Shown in pieces: positions 46,975 to 56,190 of a DNA stretch of 64,000 nucleotides. A program made the position numbers and the translations under genes. The stretch's first letter is position 1. Each line of letters starts with the position of its first letter. The notes beneath the pieces were generated by a model that was given only the letters and a program-made list of their open reading frames with translations, was not told the DNA's origin and made no database searches. The stretch spans positions 15,030 through 79,029 of the forward strand of contig DAITAA010000014.1 of the NCBI GenBank assembly GCA_036824505.1, read 5' to 3'. This DNA is from SCUD01 sp036824505. Lineage in GTDB: Bacteria > Pseudomonadota > Gammaproteobacteria > Steroidobacterales > Steroidobacteraceae.

Positions 46975-48477
46975 TCAGCGCCGGTTCTCCTTGAACCACC
47001 GATCGAGCCGTAGTCTGCTGTCGGCGGGCAGGTGCAATCCGAGCTTGCTGCGCCGCCACAGCACGTCCTCGGCCGTCTGCGCCCACTCCGCATCGCGCAG
47101 GTAGACAAGTTCGCGCTCGTGCAGGCCGGGAAGGATCTCCGGGCCGAGTGAGGCCATGCCGTCCGCGCCGGCGAGAATCTGTTCGACACGGCGCCCATAG
47201 GCGCGCGCCATGCGCCGCAGCATCAGAGGATCCGCCCACGGCCGCCCGGCAGCGAGTTGCGCCAGGTACGCGTTGAAATCACCGCCCGGAAGATTGCCGC
47301 CGGGCAGCGGAACGCCCTCCGTCCAGCCCGGCGCACGCTTGCCTAGCAAGGCCACGATCCGGTCGACCGCTTCCTCCGCGACGCGGCGGTAGGTGGTGAT
47401 CTTGCCGCCGATGACTGAAAGCAGCGGCGGATCGCGCCGGTCCAGTTCGAGATCGTAGTCCCTTGTCACTTCCGTGGCCTCCGCCGTCATGTCTTTCTGC
47501 AGCGGCCGCAGGCCCGCAAAAGACCAGACCACGTCGGCCTGGTTCACCGGGCGGCGGAAATAGCGGCTGACCGCCGCGCACAGATATTCGATTTCGACTT
47601 CGCTGGCGGCGACCGCGACAGGCGCTTCCGGGAATTCGACGTCGGTCGTGCCGATCAGGGTGAAGCGCTGCTCGTACGGAATCGCGAACACGATGCGGCG
47701 ATCCTGCATCTGGAAGAAATAGGCGAATGGATGATCGAACAGCGAAGGCACCACGATGTGGCTGCCCTTGATCAGGCGCAAACCCCCGGCGTCGCGGATC
47801 CCCGCGGTCTCGCTGCGGAAAACGCCGGCCCACGGACCGGTCGCATTGACGACCGCGCGCGCACGGACTTGCTCGCGCGTGCCATCGGACCGTTGCAGCG
47901 TCGCGATCCAGGCATCGCCGTGCGGTTCGAGCGAAATGCAGGCCGTGCGGGTCTGTATCCGCGCTCCGGCGTCGCGGGCGCCGATGGCGTTCAGCACCAC
48001 GAGGCGCGCGTCGTCGACCCAACCATCTGAATAGACGAAGCCGCGCTGGAACTGCGGCTGGAGGGAGAGACCGGCCGGATGCCGTCGCAGGTCCACCGAC
48101 CGCGATTTCGCAAATCTCCGGCGCGGCGCCAGGTGGTCGTAGAACAGCAGGCCGAGGCGGATCAACCATGCCGGCCGCAGATGGGAATCGTGCGGCAGCA
48201 CGAATTCGAGCGGCCAGATGATGTGGGGCGCCGCGGCCAGCAGTGTTTCGCGCTCCGCCAGCGCCTTGCGGACCAGCGAGAACTCGAAGTGTTCGAGATA
48301 GCGCAGCCCCCCGTGGATCAGCTTGGTGCTGGCCGAAGAGGTATGCCCGGCGAGATCATCCCGCTCACAAAGCAGGACCGACAGACCGCGTCCGGCGGCG
48401 TCGCGCGCGATGCCTGCGCCATTGATGCCGCCGCCGACCACGAGCAGATCGCAGGCAGCAATGTCTTGCGCCGTCAT
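46975..48477 (-). CDS. glpD: Aerobic glycerol-3-phosphate dehydrogenase
   Basis: FAD-dependent membrane-associated dehydrogenase (500 residues; E. coli 501) that oxidises glycerol-3-phosphate to DHAP and passes electrons to quinone. The FAD motif LLVVGGGINGAGIARDAAGR is at the N-terminus, then SSASTKLIHGGLRYLEHFEF. No glpF or glpK neighbours are present. It overlaps mtgA by four bases and converges on metH, with 68 bases between that show no clear terminator. Confidence 0.96.
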   Translation of the reverse strand: MTAQDIAACDLLVVGGGINGAGIARDAAGRGLSVLLCERDDLAGHTSSASTKLIHGGLRYLEHFEFSLVRKALAERETLLAAAPHIIWPLEFVLPHDSHLRPAWLIRLGLLFYDHLAPRRRFAKSRSVDLRRHPAGLSLQPQFQRGFVYSDGWVDDARLVVLNAIGARDAGARIQTRTACISLEPHGDAWIATLQRSDGTREQVRARAVVNATGPWAGVFRSETAGIRDAGGLRLIKGSHIVVPSLFDHPFAYFFQMQDRRIVFAIPYEQRFTLIGTTDVEFPEAPVAVAASEVEIEYLCAAVSRYFRRPVNQADVVWSFAGLRPLQKDMTAEATEVTRDYDLELDRRDPPLLSVIGGKITTYRRVAEEAVDRIVALLGKRAPGWTEGVPLPGGNLPGGDFNAYLAQLAAGRPWADPLMLRRMARAYGRRVEQILAGADGMASLGPEILPGLHERELVYLRDAEWAQTAEDVLWRRSKLGLHLPADSRLRLDRWFKENRR

Positions 48478-49193
48478 CGGCGCCTCAGCCCGCCGAGGCG
48501 GCCATCACGTTGCAGCTGCTGCATCTGGCCGAGGATCCATTGCTGGCGGCGTAGCACGTAGGGCGAGGGGCGGTCGACCCGGTAGCGTTTCGGATTTGGC
48601 AGCACTGCGGCGAGCAACGCGGCTTCGTGGCGATTGAGCATGGCTGCCGGCTTGTGAAAGAAATGCCGGCTGGCGGCCTCGACTCCCCAGACACCGCGGC
48701 CGAACTCGGCGCTGTTGAGGTAGACCTCGAGGATTCGCTGCTTTGGCCACAGCATTTCGATCCACAACGTGAACCAGGCCTCGAGGCTCTTTCGGAACCA
48801 GCTCTGGCCAGGCCACAGGAAGAGATTCTTTGCGACCTGCTGGCTGATCGTGCTCGCTCCGCGCAACCTGCGGCCCCGTTGTGCGTCGGTCCAGGCCTTG
48901 TCGATTGCCTCGAGGTCGAAGCCCTGATGCTCGAGGAATTTCTGGTCTTCGGCCGCGATCACGGCGGCCGCCGCCTGCATCGAGATTTCCGGCCAGGGCA
49001 CCCAGTCATGCGGTGAATTACTGCCGGCCTGCTGCTTGTCATCGGATCCGAACCAGTCCTGGATCATGAATGACGTCACCGGGACCGGGATCCAGCGGAA
49101 GACCCCGACCATCAGGACGCTGACGGTCGCAAGCGACAGCAGCCCGATCGACAGAACTCGTGCAATGCGGACCGGCATCGATCGCCGGGTCAT
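48474..49193 (-). CDS. mtgA: Monofunctional peptidoglycan glycosyltransferase
   Basis: GT51 enzyme of 239 residues that polymerises lipid II. One N-terminal membrane helix (VLSIGLLSLATVSVLMVGVF) is followed by the catalytic domain: AVIAAEDQKFLEHQGFD with the catalytic Glu, GASTISQQVAKNLFLW and RILEVYLNSAEFGRGVWG. It begins 12 bases after the ppiB stop. Confidence 0.96.
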   Translation of the reverse strand: MTRRSMPVRIARVLSIGLLSLATVSVLMVGVFRWIPVPVTSFMIQDWFGSDDKQQAGSNSPHDWVPWPEISMQAAAAVIAAEDQKFLEHQGFDLEAIDKAWTDAQRGRRLRGASTISQQVAKNLFLWPGQSWFRKSLEAWFTLWIEMLWPKQRILEVYLNSAEFGRGVWGVEAASRHFFHKPAAMLNRHEAALLAAVLPNPKRYRVDRPSPYVLRRQQWILGQMQQLQRDGRLGGLRRR

Positions 49194-49205
49194 CGGACTT
49201 GGTAT

Positions 49206-49697
49206 TCAGGCGGTCTTGACACGTCGCGCGGCCGTCACGACGACCGGTTCGACCGGCACATCATCATGCCCCTGGCGCCGCCCGGTCTTGACGGCCGCGA
49301 TCCGGTCGATGACGTCCATGCCCTCGGTCACATGGCCGAACACCGCATAGCCGAAGTTGCCCGGACGGTGATCAAGGAAATCGTTGTCAACGAGGTTCAC
49401 GAAGAACTGCGCGGTTGCACTGTTGATGTCGTTCGTGCGCGCCATCGCGAGCGACCCGCGACGGTTGCGAAGCCCGTTGGCGGCCTCATTCGCGATCGGC
49501 TTGCGTGTCGGTTTCTGGGACATGTCCGCGGCAAAACCGCCGCCCTGGATCATGAATCCGGGGATTACCCGATGAAAGACGGTTCCGTCGAAGTGCCCGT
49601 CATCGACATAGCGCAGGAAATTCTCGCTGGAAACCGGCGCTGATTTCGTGTCGAGCTCGACCGTGAAGCTGCCGAGCGAGGTCTCAAAGCGGATCAT
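49206..49697 (-). CDS. ppiB: Peptidyl-prolyl cis-trans isomerase, cyclophilin type
   Basis: Cytoplasmic cyclophilin of 163 residues (E. coli PpiB 164). HFDGTVFHRVIPGFMIQGGG carries the catalytic Arg and Phe, and NSATAQFFVNLVDNDFLDHR is the substrate site. No signal peptide is present. It lies 40 bases downstream of prmC. Confidence 0.95.
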   Translation of the reverse strand: MIRFETSLGSFTVELDTKSAPVSSENFLRYVDDGHFDGTVFHRVIPGFMIQGGGFAADMSQKPTRKPIANEAANGLRNRRGSLAMARTNDINSATAQFFVNLVDNDFLDHRPGNFGYAVFGHVTEGMDVIDRIAAVKTGRRQGHDDVPVEPVVVTAARRVKTA

Positions 49698-49737
49698 TGG
49701 GCCTACTCCATTGGATGAAGCGCAATTCTAATGCCGA

Positions 49738-50568
49738 TCACGGTGCGTTGCCCCGGGTGCTGCGCGGGAGACCCGCGAGGTCGCTGAGCGTCGCGACCGC
49801 GCCGAGGCCGGCTTCGCTCATCATTGCCCGCACCGCCGCGCCCTGGCTGGCACCGTGTTCGACGATGAGCATTCCGCCCCTGACGAGGTGCGGCAAGGCA
49901 CCCGCACAGATCGTCGCCAGGGCGTCGAGGCCATGCGGGCCGGCCGCGAGCGCCGAGCGGGGTTCATGCGCGAGCGCCGCGAGCAATGGATCGTCATCCG
50001 CAACATAAGGCGGATTCGCGACGATCGCGTGGAATCGATAGCTGCCCGCCGGCTCGTACCAGGAGCCATGAAGGAACCGGACATTGCCGATCTGGATGCG
50101 CTGTGCGTTGCGCCTGGCGACGGCGAGCGCCGCCGGACTCTCATCCACGGCCGTCACGGACGCGTCCGGCCGCTCGCTCGCGATCGCAAGCGCAATTGCT
50201 CCGCTGCCGGTACCCAGATCGAGCACATCCGGCTTGCTGATGGCCTGCACACCTGCCAACGCGGTCTCGACCAGCAATTCAGTTTCGGGCCGCGGCACCA
50301 GCACATCGGGAGTCACTTCCAGGTCGAGGGTCCAGAATGCGCGACGTCCGGTCAGGTAAGCAATCGGCTCGCCGTCGCAACGCCGCGTCGCAAGGGCGCC
50401 CAGGGTTTCCTGCTGCGCTGCGCTCAGTTCGCGCTCCGGGGCTGCGGCAAGCGCAGTGCGACTGCAGCCGAGCACATGAGCCAGCAGCAGGCCGGCATCG
50501 AGGTCGGCCGAAGGCGAGGACGCGAGCCGCCGCCTGATCTCGAAAAACGCATCACCCGCACGCGTCAT
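49738..50568 (-). CDS. prmC: Peptide chain release factor N5-glutamine methyltransferase
   Basis: Methylates the GGQ glutamine of release factors, including the product of the adjacent prfA. It has 276 residues. VLDLGTGSGAIALAIA is the SAM motif and IVANPPYVADDDP carries the catalytic NPPY. LVPRPETELLVE is the family block before the SAM site. It overlaps prfA by four bases. Confidence 0.96.
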   Translation of the reverse strand: MTRAGDAFFEIRRRLASSPSADLDAGLLLAHVLGCSRTALAAAPERELSAAQQETLGALATRRCDGEPIAYLTGRRAFWTLDLEVTPDVLVPRPETELLVETALAGVQAISKPDVLDLGTGSGAIALAIASERPDASVTAVDESPAALAVARRNAQRIQIGNVRFLHGSWYEPAGSYRFHAIVANPPYVADDDPLLAALAHEPRSALAAGPHGLDALATICAGALPHLVRGGMLIVEHGASQGAAVRAMMSEAGLGAVATLSDLAGLPRSTRGNAP

Positions 50569-51644
50569 TCGAGACTGGCCAGTTCCTCGGCCCGGTGCTC
50601 GCGCAGCAGCGCATCGATCACTTCGTCGAGGTTGCCATTGATGATGTCGTCCAGCCGGTAGAGGGTCAGCTCGATCCGGTGATCGGTCAGGCGCCCCTGC
50701 GGGAAATTATAGGTGCGGATGCGTTCGGAGCGATCGCCGGTTCCGACCTGCAGGCGCCGGGTGCGTGCTTTCTCCGCCATCGCCCGCTCGCGTTCGCCCG
50801 CCAGCAGGCGAGCGCGCAGCAACGACATCGCACGCGAACGATTCTTGTGCTGCGAACGTTCGTCCTGGCATTCGACCACGAGACCGGTGGGCAGATGCGT
50901 GATTCGCACTGCCGAGTCGGTCTTGTTGACGTGCTGGCCTCCAGCGCCGGATGAGCGGTAGGTGTCGACGCGAAGATCGGCCGGATTGATCTCGACACTC
51001 TCGATTTCATCAATTTCCGGCAGCACCGCCACGGTGCAGGTCGAGGTGTGGATCCGGCCCTGGGACTCGGTCGTGGGCACGCGTTGCACGCGATGCGTGC
51101 CCGATTCGAATTTCAGGCGGGCATAGACGCCGCGGCCGGCGATCCGGCTGATGACCTCACGATAGCCGCCGTGTTCTCCACGGCTCTCGGACAGGAGTTC
51201 CACCGACCAGCCACGGCGCTCCGCATAGCGCGAGTACATCCGGAACAGGTCGCCGGCGAATATTGCCGCCTCGTCCCCGCCTGCGGCAGCGCGGATTTCC
51301 AGGAAGACGTCGTGATCGTCCAGCGGATCCGGCGGCACGAGCATCTGCTGCAGATCTGCTTCATCGGTCGCGGCGGCTGCCAGAAGTGCGGAGATCTCCT
51401 GGCGCGCCATCTCGCGGACTGCGGGGTCCGTGTCATCCGCCATTGCCCGGGCGGCGGCAAGCTGCCGCTCCCGTTCGCGAAAGCGGTCATACGCCTGCAC
51501 GATGGGCTCGATGCGCGCAAATTCGACCGAGAGATCGCGGAAGCGCTCCGGTCTCGCATGAACTGCGGGCTCGGCCAGCATTCGTTCGATTTCAAGGCGG
51601 CGGTCGGTCGTGCGCTCGAGCCGGCGGCGTATCGCGTCCTTCAT
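50565..51644 (-). CDS. prfA: Peptide chain release factor 1
   Basis: Recognises UAA and UAG and triggers peptide release. It has 359 residues (E. coli 360). The catalytic GGQ is in SGAGGQHVNKTDSAVRITH and the anticodon-like PxT region reads RVPTTESQGRIHTSTCTV. It overlaps both hemA and prmC by four bases, the conserved hemA-prfA-prmC operon. Confidence 0.97.
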   Translation of the reverse strand: MKDAIRRRLERTTDRRLEIERMLAEPAVHARPERFRDLSVEFARIEPIVQAYDRFRERERQLAAARAMADDTDPAVREMARQEISALLAAAATDEADLQQMLVPPDPLDDHDVFLEIRAAAGGDEAAIFAGDLFRMYSRYAERRGWSVELLSESRGEHGGYREVISRIAGRGVYARLKFESGTHRVQRVPTTESQGRIHTSTCTVAVLPEIDEIESVEINPADLRVDTYRSSGAGGQHVNKTDSAVRITHLPTGLVVECQDERSQHKNRSRAMSLLRARLLAGERERAMAEKARTRRLQVGTGDRSERIRTYNFPQGRLTDHRIELTLYRLDDIINGNLDEVIDALLREHRAEELASLE

Positions 51645-52897
51645 TGGTCGCCTTGCTCCGGCAGGAACAGGCGGGCCGCCGCCGCAGCGAGCTCCGCGTC
51701 GCCGCTCTCGGCGGCTTGCCGCAACACCGTTGATGGTCCATGCAGCAGCCGGTTCGTCAGGGTCGCAGCCAGGAATTCCAGCACTTCATCCGGCGCCCGG
51801 CCGGCGGCCAGCATGCGGCGGGCCTGCTCCAGCGTCTGCTCGCGCGCCGCCTCGGCCTGACCGCGCAGCTCTCGTATCACGGGCGCCGCATCGCGCGCTT
51901 TCAGTCCCGACATGAACCGCTCGACCTCTTCGGCGATCATGTGCCGTGCGCCTTCCGCTTCCTCCTGGCGCGCCTTGACGTTTTCCTCGATGACGTCGCG
52001 CAGGTCGTCGATCGTGTACAGATAAACGTCTTCGAGTTCCCCGACGCGCGGGTCGATATCGCGCGGCACTGCGAGATCGAGCATGAAGATCGGGCGGTGG
52101 CGGCGCTCGACGATGGCCCTGCGCGTCGCCTCGAGCCCGATGACCTGGACCGGGCTCGCAGTGGAGCTGACGACGATGTCCGCCTGTGGGAGGTGGGTTT
52201 CCAGCGCATCAAGGGAAATCGCCGACGCCTTGAAACCGCTGGCCAGCCGTTGCGCCCTGCTGAGGCTGCGATTGGCGATGATCATGCGGCCCAGGTTCTG
52301 GGCCTGCAGGTGCCGCGCGGCGAGCTCGATCATCTCTCCGGCCCCGACCAGAAGCCCGGTGTGGCGTTCAAAATCGGTGAAGATCCTTCTGGCGAGCTGG
52401 ATGCCGGCCGAAGCGACGGAAACGGCGCTCGCACCGATCGCCGTTTCGGTGCGGACCCGCTTGGCAACCGAGAATGTCGTCTGGAACAGCCGGTTCAGCA
52501 GCGAACCTGCGGTTCCGGCCTGCTGCGCCGCACGGTAGGCGTCCTTCAGCTGGCCGAGGATCTGGGGCTCGCCCAGGATCAGCGAGTCGAGACCCGACGC
52601 GACGGAAAAAACATGGCGCACGGCTTCCGCGCCTTCGAGACGGTACAGGCAATCCTTCAGCAGCGCATTGCCGCCGGACCAGGACGTCAGCCAGTCCGGC
52701 AGCGATTCGCTGGTTGCCTGCACGTCGCAATAAACTTCCGTCCGGTTGCAGGTCGAGACGATCAGCCCTTCGTTGATGCCGGTGAGCGCGCCGAGTGCTG
52801 CAAGCGCCTGCGGCAGGCGTTGTGCGTCGAATACGATGCGCTCGCGCACATCGATGGGCGCCGTACGATGATTCAATCCAAAGACGAGGAGCGACAT
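51641..52897 (-). CDS. hemA: Glutamyl-tRNA reductase
   Basis: NADPH enzyme that reduces Glu-tRNA to glutamate-1-semialdehyde, the committed step of haem and cobalamin synthesis. It has 418 residues (E. coli 418). The nucleophile is Cys50 in LIVSTCNRTEVYCD. LLVFGLNHRTAPIDVRER at the start and GLLVGAGEMIELAARHL (NADP site) agree. The ATG at 52897 is chosen from the family N-terminus. It is divergent from the TPR gene with 78 bases between. Confidence 0.96.
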   Translation of the reverse strand: MSLLVFGLNHRTAPIDVRERIVFDAQRLPQALAALGALTGINEGLIVSTCNRTEVYCDVQATSESLPDWLTSWSGGNALLKDCLYRLEGAEAVRHVFSVASGLDSLILGEPQILGQLKDAYRAAQQAGTAGSLLNRLFQTTFSVAKRVRTETAIGASAVSVASAGIQLARRIFTDFERHTGLLVGAGEMIELAARHLQAQNLGRMIIANRSLSRAQRLASGFKASAISLDALETHLPQADIVVSSTASPVQVIGLEATRRAIVERRHRPIFMLDLAVPRDIDPRVGELEDVYLYTIDDLRDVIEENVKARQEEAEGARHMIAEEVERFMSGLKARDAAPVIRELRGQAEAAREQTLEQARRMLAAGRAPDEVLEFLAATLTNRLLHGPSTVLRQAAESGDAELAAAAARLFLPEQGDQ

Positions 52898-52975
52898 GGT
52901 CGGCCGCAAAAAATGAACCCGACGGATTGTCCGGTAACGATCCCGGCAGCACAAGCACTGGGCTATAGTGACGCG

Positions 52976-54622
52976 ATGTCGAATTGGCTGCGCTGCTTCG
53001 CGCTGGCGCTGTCGGCGGGTGCCGCGGTTCCCGTCGCCGCTGCCCGCTGCCCCGAGCGTGAACCCGACGATCTCGCGATGAGCGCTGAGCGGGCGCTGGC
53101 CCGCGCCGAATGGCCGTCAGCCGCGCGTCAATATGCCTGCGCCGCGGCGCATTCGGACGACCTTGCGCTGGTCGAGCGCGCGACCCGCATCGCCTATGAC
53201 AACTACCAGCTCGCAAGCGCCGCGGCCACCGCAAGGCGCTGGCTCGAGCTGGCGCCGGACAGCGAAGTCGGGCGGCGTTACCTTGCAACCAGCCTGCTGC
53301 GGCTCTACGACGATGCCGCTGCGGCGCAGCAGTTCTCCATCTTGCTGAACACCTCCTATCAGGATCGTGCCCGCGGCTATATGGCGTTGCTAGGGATCCT
53401 TGCGGAGGAGGACAACAAGACTGGCGCGGCGCGCGTCATGGAACTCCTGGCCGCCTCGGATCCCAAGCTTGCCGAGGCGCAGTACGCCGCCAGCGTGCTC
53501 TGGCAGCGCGCCGACGACGGCAATCGCGCGCTCGCCGCCGTGCGTCGCGCAATCGAGCTGCGTCCGGGCTGGCGCATGGCGGAGCTGGCGGAAGTCCGGG
53601 CGCTCGCGATGCACGGGCGCCAGGAAGAAGCAATTGAGAAGTCGGCCGCGCTGGCAGCCGGCGATGACGTGTTTTCCAGGATCAGCCATGCCTGGCTCCT
53701 GCTCGGGAACCAGCGCCGCGCAGAGGCGACTGCGATCTTCGAGGAATTGCAGCGCTCGGGTGCGGCGGTCAGCGACGCGCAGGAGGGACTTGGCGCCATT
53801 GCGCTGGATGAGCGCCGGTTCGACGATGCGGCGCGGATTTTCAACGATCTGGCACGCGATCCCCAGAATACGGAGACTGTGCTCTGGAATCTCGGACGCA
53901 TTGCCGAGATGAGCGGCTCGGCGGCACTCGCGGCGCGGCATTATCAACGCATCAATTCGGGTCCGCGTGCGGTAGCTGCGCAGTTGCGCGCTTTCCGGCT
54001 GCAACGCCAGATCGGTGCGCCGGAGCGCGCAGAACTCCAGCTGGATGAGTTTCTTGCTGCGGTGCCCGCGACGACGCGGGATGTCGTTTCCGGTGTCGCC
54101 TCATTGCTCGTCGACGAGGGCAAGGGCGAGCAGGCGATTGCACTTCTGGATCGTGCGCTGACCTTGATGCCGGACGACGACCTGTGGCTCGCGCGCGGAT
54201 TCCTGCTGGAGCGCCTCGGGCGGGTGCCTGAGGCGCTGGCCGACATGCGTGGCGTCGCCTCCCGCCGCCCGGACGATCCCGTCACGCTCAACGCTCTCGG
54301 CTACACGCTGGTCGACCGGTCGATCGCGATCGAGGAGGGCCATCGGCTGATCGTCCGCGCCCTCGAGGCCAAACCGGACAGTTTCGCGATCCAGGATTCC
54401 ATGGGGTGGTCGCTCGTGCGGCTGGGAAAGCTCGCTGAGGGCCGGACCTGGCTGGAGCGGGCCTGGGAGAATTCCCGGGATCCCGAAGTCGCCGCACATC
54501 TCGGCGAGACCCTGTGGCTGCAGGGCCGCAAGGAAGATGCGCGGCGCACCTGGGACGAGGCACTCGCGGAAAATCCGGAAAGCGAGCCGCTCCGGCGCGC
54601 CATCGAGCGCCATCCCCGGTGA
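52976..54622 (+). CDS. TPR-repeat exported protein upstream of lolB
   Basis: A 548-residue protein with a signal peptide (LRCFALALSAGAAVPVAAAR) and TPR units over most of its length, ending in a cluster with ALGYTLVDRSIAIEEGHRLI and DSMGWSLVRLGKLAEGRTW. This is the family commonly found before lolB in gammaproteobacteria; its role is unknown but an envelope function fits. The ATG at 52976 has no clear Shine-Dalgarno, and a TATAGT lies just six bases upstream (52964-52969). It overlaps lolB by four bases. Confidence 0.87.
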   Translation: MSNWLRCFALALSAGAAVPVAAARCPEREPDDLAMSAERALARAEWPSAARQYACAAAHSDDLALVERATRIAYDNYQLASAAATARRWLELAPDSEVGRRYLATSLLRLYDDAAAAQQFSILLNTSYQDRARGYMALLGILAEEDNKTGAARVMELLAASDPKLAEAQYAASVLWQRADDGNRALAAVRRAIELRPGWRMAELAEVRALAMHGRQEEAIEKSAALAAGDDVFSRISHAWLLLGNQRRAEATAIFEELQRSGAAVSDAQEGLGAIALDERRFDDAARIFNDLARDPQNTETVLWNLGRIAEMSGSAALAARHYQRINSGPRAVAAQLRAFRLQRQIGAPERAELQLDEFLAAVPATTRDVVSGVASLLVDEGKGEQAIALLDRALTLMPDDDLWLARGFLLERLGRVPEALADMRGVASRRPDDPVTLNALGYTLVDRSIAIEEGHRLIVRALEAKPDSFAIQDSMGWSLVRLGKLAEGRTWLERAWENSRDPEVAAHLGETLWLQGRKEDARRTWDEALAENPESEPLRRAIERHPR

Positions 54623-55206
54623 TCCGGAGCGCCGCAGCCTGCGGGGTCCTGCTGCTGGCCGGCGGCTGCGCAACGCTGCCACCGGCGAGCGATGAGGCAA
54701 GCTGGCCGCAGCGACAGGCGGAACTTCGGGCGCTCCAGACCTGGGACCTGACTGGCCGCGTCGCCGTTGCGACCGCTGCCGAAGGTTTCTCGGGTGGGCT
54801 CGTCTGGCGCCAGGATGGCGCGCAGGCGGAAATCGACCTGCGTGGACCGATGGGCGCCGCGGCACTCTCGATCCGGCTCGAGGGTGCGAACGTGACAGTC
54901 ACCGACGCTGATGGCACTGCGGTGACGGGCGACGCGGCACGTGAATACATTGCGTCTCAGATCGGCGCGCCGCTGCCGGTTGAGGAGTTGCGCTTCTGGC
55001 TGCTCGGTGTGCCGGCGCCCGGGTCGCCGTATCAGGAGACTTTCGGAGCCGACGGCCGCCTTGCGGGCCTCGATCAGTCGGGTTGGCAACTTCGTTACGC
55101 CCGCTACGAAGCAGTCGGCCGGTTTGCCCTGCCTGCGCGCATCGAGATCAAGTCCGCCACCACCCGGTTGCGCCTGGTCATTTCGGACCGGCGGCTCCCG
55201 CCATGA
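54619..55206 (+). CDS. lolB: Outer-membrane lipoprotein receptor LolB
   Basis: Outer-membrane lipoprotein that receives lipoproteins from LolA and inserts them. It has 195 residues. The signal ends in a lipobox-like LLLAGGCATLPP. Family blocks are TWDLTGRVAVATAAEGFSGG and the C-terminal LPARIEIKSATTRLRLVIS. The GTG start overlaps the TPR stop (GTGA). The lolB-ispE pairing is typical. Confidence 0.93.
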   Translation: MIRSAAACGVLLLAGGCATLPPASDEASWPQRQAELRALQTWDLTGRVAVATAAEGFSGGLVWRQDGAQAEIDLRGPMGAAALSIRLEGANVTVTDADGTAVTGDAAREYIASQIGAPLPVEELRFWLLGVPAPGSPYQETFGADGRLAGLDQSGWQLRYARYEAVGRFALPARIEIKSATTRLRLVISDRRLPP

Positions 55207-56066
55207 CCTCGCCGGACTGGCCGGCTCCGGCCAAGCTCAATCTGTTCCTTCACGTCCTTGGCCGCCGCGCGGATGGCTATCACGAACTGCAGACCGTTTA
55301 TCAGCTGATTGATCTCACGGATCAGCTGTCATTCAGGGTGCGCGAGGATGGCGAAATCCGCCGCCTCGAGGGTCCCGCTTCCGTGCCGGCGGAGTCGGAT
55401 CTGGCGCTGCAGGCTGCGCGGCGGCTGCAAGCGGCAGCCGGCGGCCGCCAAGGTGTTGATATCCGGCTCAGCAAGCGCATTCCGATCCAGGGCGGGCTGG
55501 GCGGCGGCAGTTCCGACGCTGCGACAGCCCTGGTCGCGCTCAACGAGATCTGGGGCCTTCGCTGGCCGGTGGAACGCCTGTCGCAGATTGGCCGGGAATT
55601 GGGCGCGGATCTGCCCCTTTTCATCCATGGACACAGTGCCTGGGGCGAGGGCATCGGCGAACGACTCACTCCGCTCGACCTGCCGGCGCGGCATTACGCC
55701 ATCGTTTACCCCGGTATCGGGGTCAGCACCGCGGAGGTCTTTCAGGCGCCTGAATTGACAAGGAATTCTCCGAGCCTGACAATCCGCGGTTTCCTGCAGG
55801 CAGGCGGGCGCAATGATTGCGCGCCGGTGGCAAGCCGGCGCTACCCTGAGGTCGCCGCAGCGCTCGCCTGGCTTGGGCGGCAGGGCGATGCGCGCCTGAC
55901 CGGGACCGGCAGCTGCGTTTTCGCCGGATTTGCGGATCGGTCGCAGGCCGAGGCGGCGCTTTCGGACCTGCCGGACGGGTGGTCGGGATTCGTCGCAAGA
56001 GGCCTCGACCGGTCACCGCTGCAGGAACGCCTGGCGGCGGAACGTGCCCGGCACGGGCAGGGTTGA
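55203..56066 (+). CDS. ispE: 4-diphosphocytidyl-2-C-methyl-D-erythritol kinase
   Basis: GHMP kinase of the MEP isoprenoid pathway, 287 residues. The ATP loop is PIQGGLGGGSSDAATALVAL, the N-terminal APAKLNLFLHVLGRRADGYH is diagnostic, and LTGTGSCVFAGF is the third GHMP motif. It overlaps lolB by four bases; the tRNA-Gln gene starts five bases after its stop. Confidence 0.96.
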   Translation: MTSPDWPAPAKLNLFLHVLGRRADGYHELQTVYQLIDLTDQLSFRVREDGEIRRLEGPASVPAESDLALQAARRLQAAAGGRQGVDIRLSKRIPIQGGLGGGSSDAATALVALNEIWGLRWPVERLSQIGRELGADLPLFIHGHSAWGEGIGERLTPLDLPARHYAIVYPGIGVSTAEVFQAPELTRNSPSLTIRGFLQAGGRNDCAPVASRRYPEVAAALAWLGRQGDARLTGTGSCVFAGFADRSQAEAALSDLPDGWSGFVARGLDRSPLQERLAAERARHGQG

Positions 56067-56070
56067 CGAA

Positions 56071-56145
56071 TGGGGTGTCGCCAAGTGGTAAGGCAACGGA
56101 TTTTGATTCCGTCATACGAAGGTTCGAATCCTTCCACCCCAGCCA
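56071..56145 (+). tRNA. tRNA-Gln (UUG)
   Basis: A 75-nt tRNA with encoded CCA. The acceptor stem pairs TGGGGTG with CACCCCA. The anticodon loop TTTTGAT (56101-56107) gives TTG at 56103-56105, and the T-loop is GTTCGAATC. Its place between ispE and prs is conserved in gammaproteobacteria. A 7-bp hairpin without a T tract follows at 56156-56172. Confidence 0.97.
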
Positions 56146-56190
56146 GTTGAGGCGCGGCGTGCGTCGCACGCCTGGATGAGGGAGGCTCGC

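Noticed and set aside
51740..52975. A 412-codon extension of the TPR protein
   Set aside because: It is antisense to hemA; the signal peptide at 52976 marks the real start.
56156..56172. Hairpin after tRNA-Gln as a terminator
   Set aside because: The 7-bp stem has no T tract, so it is more likely neutral or a processing signal.
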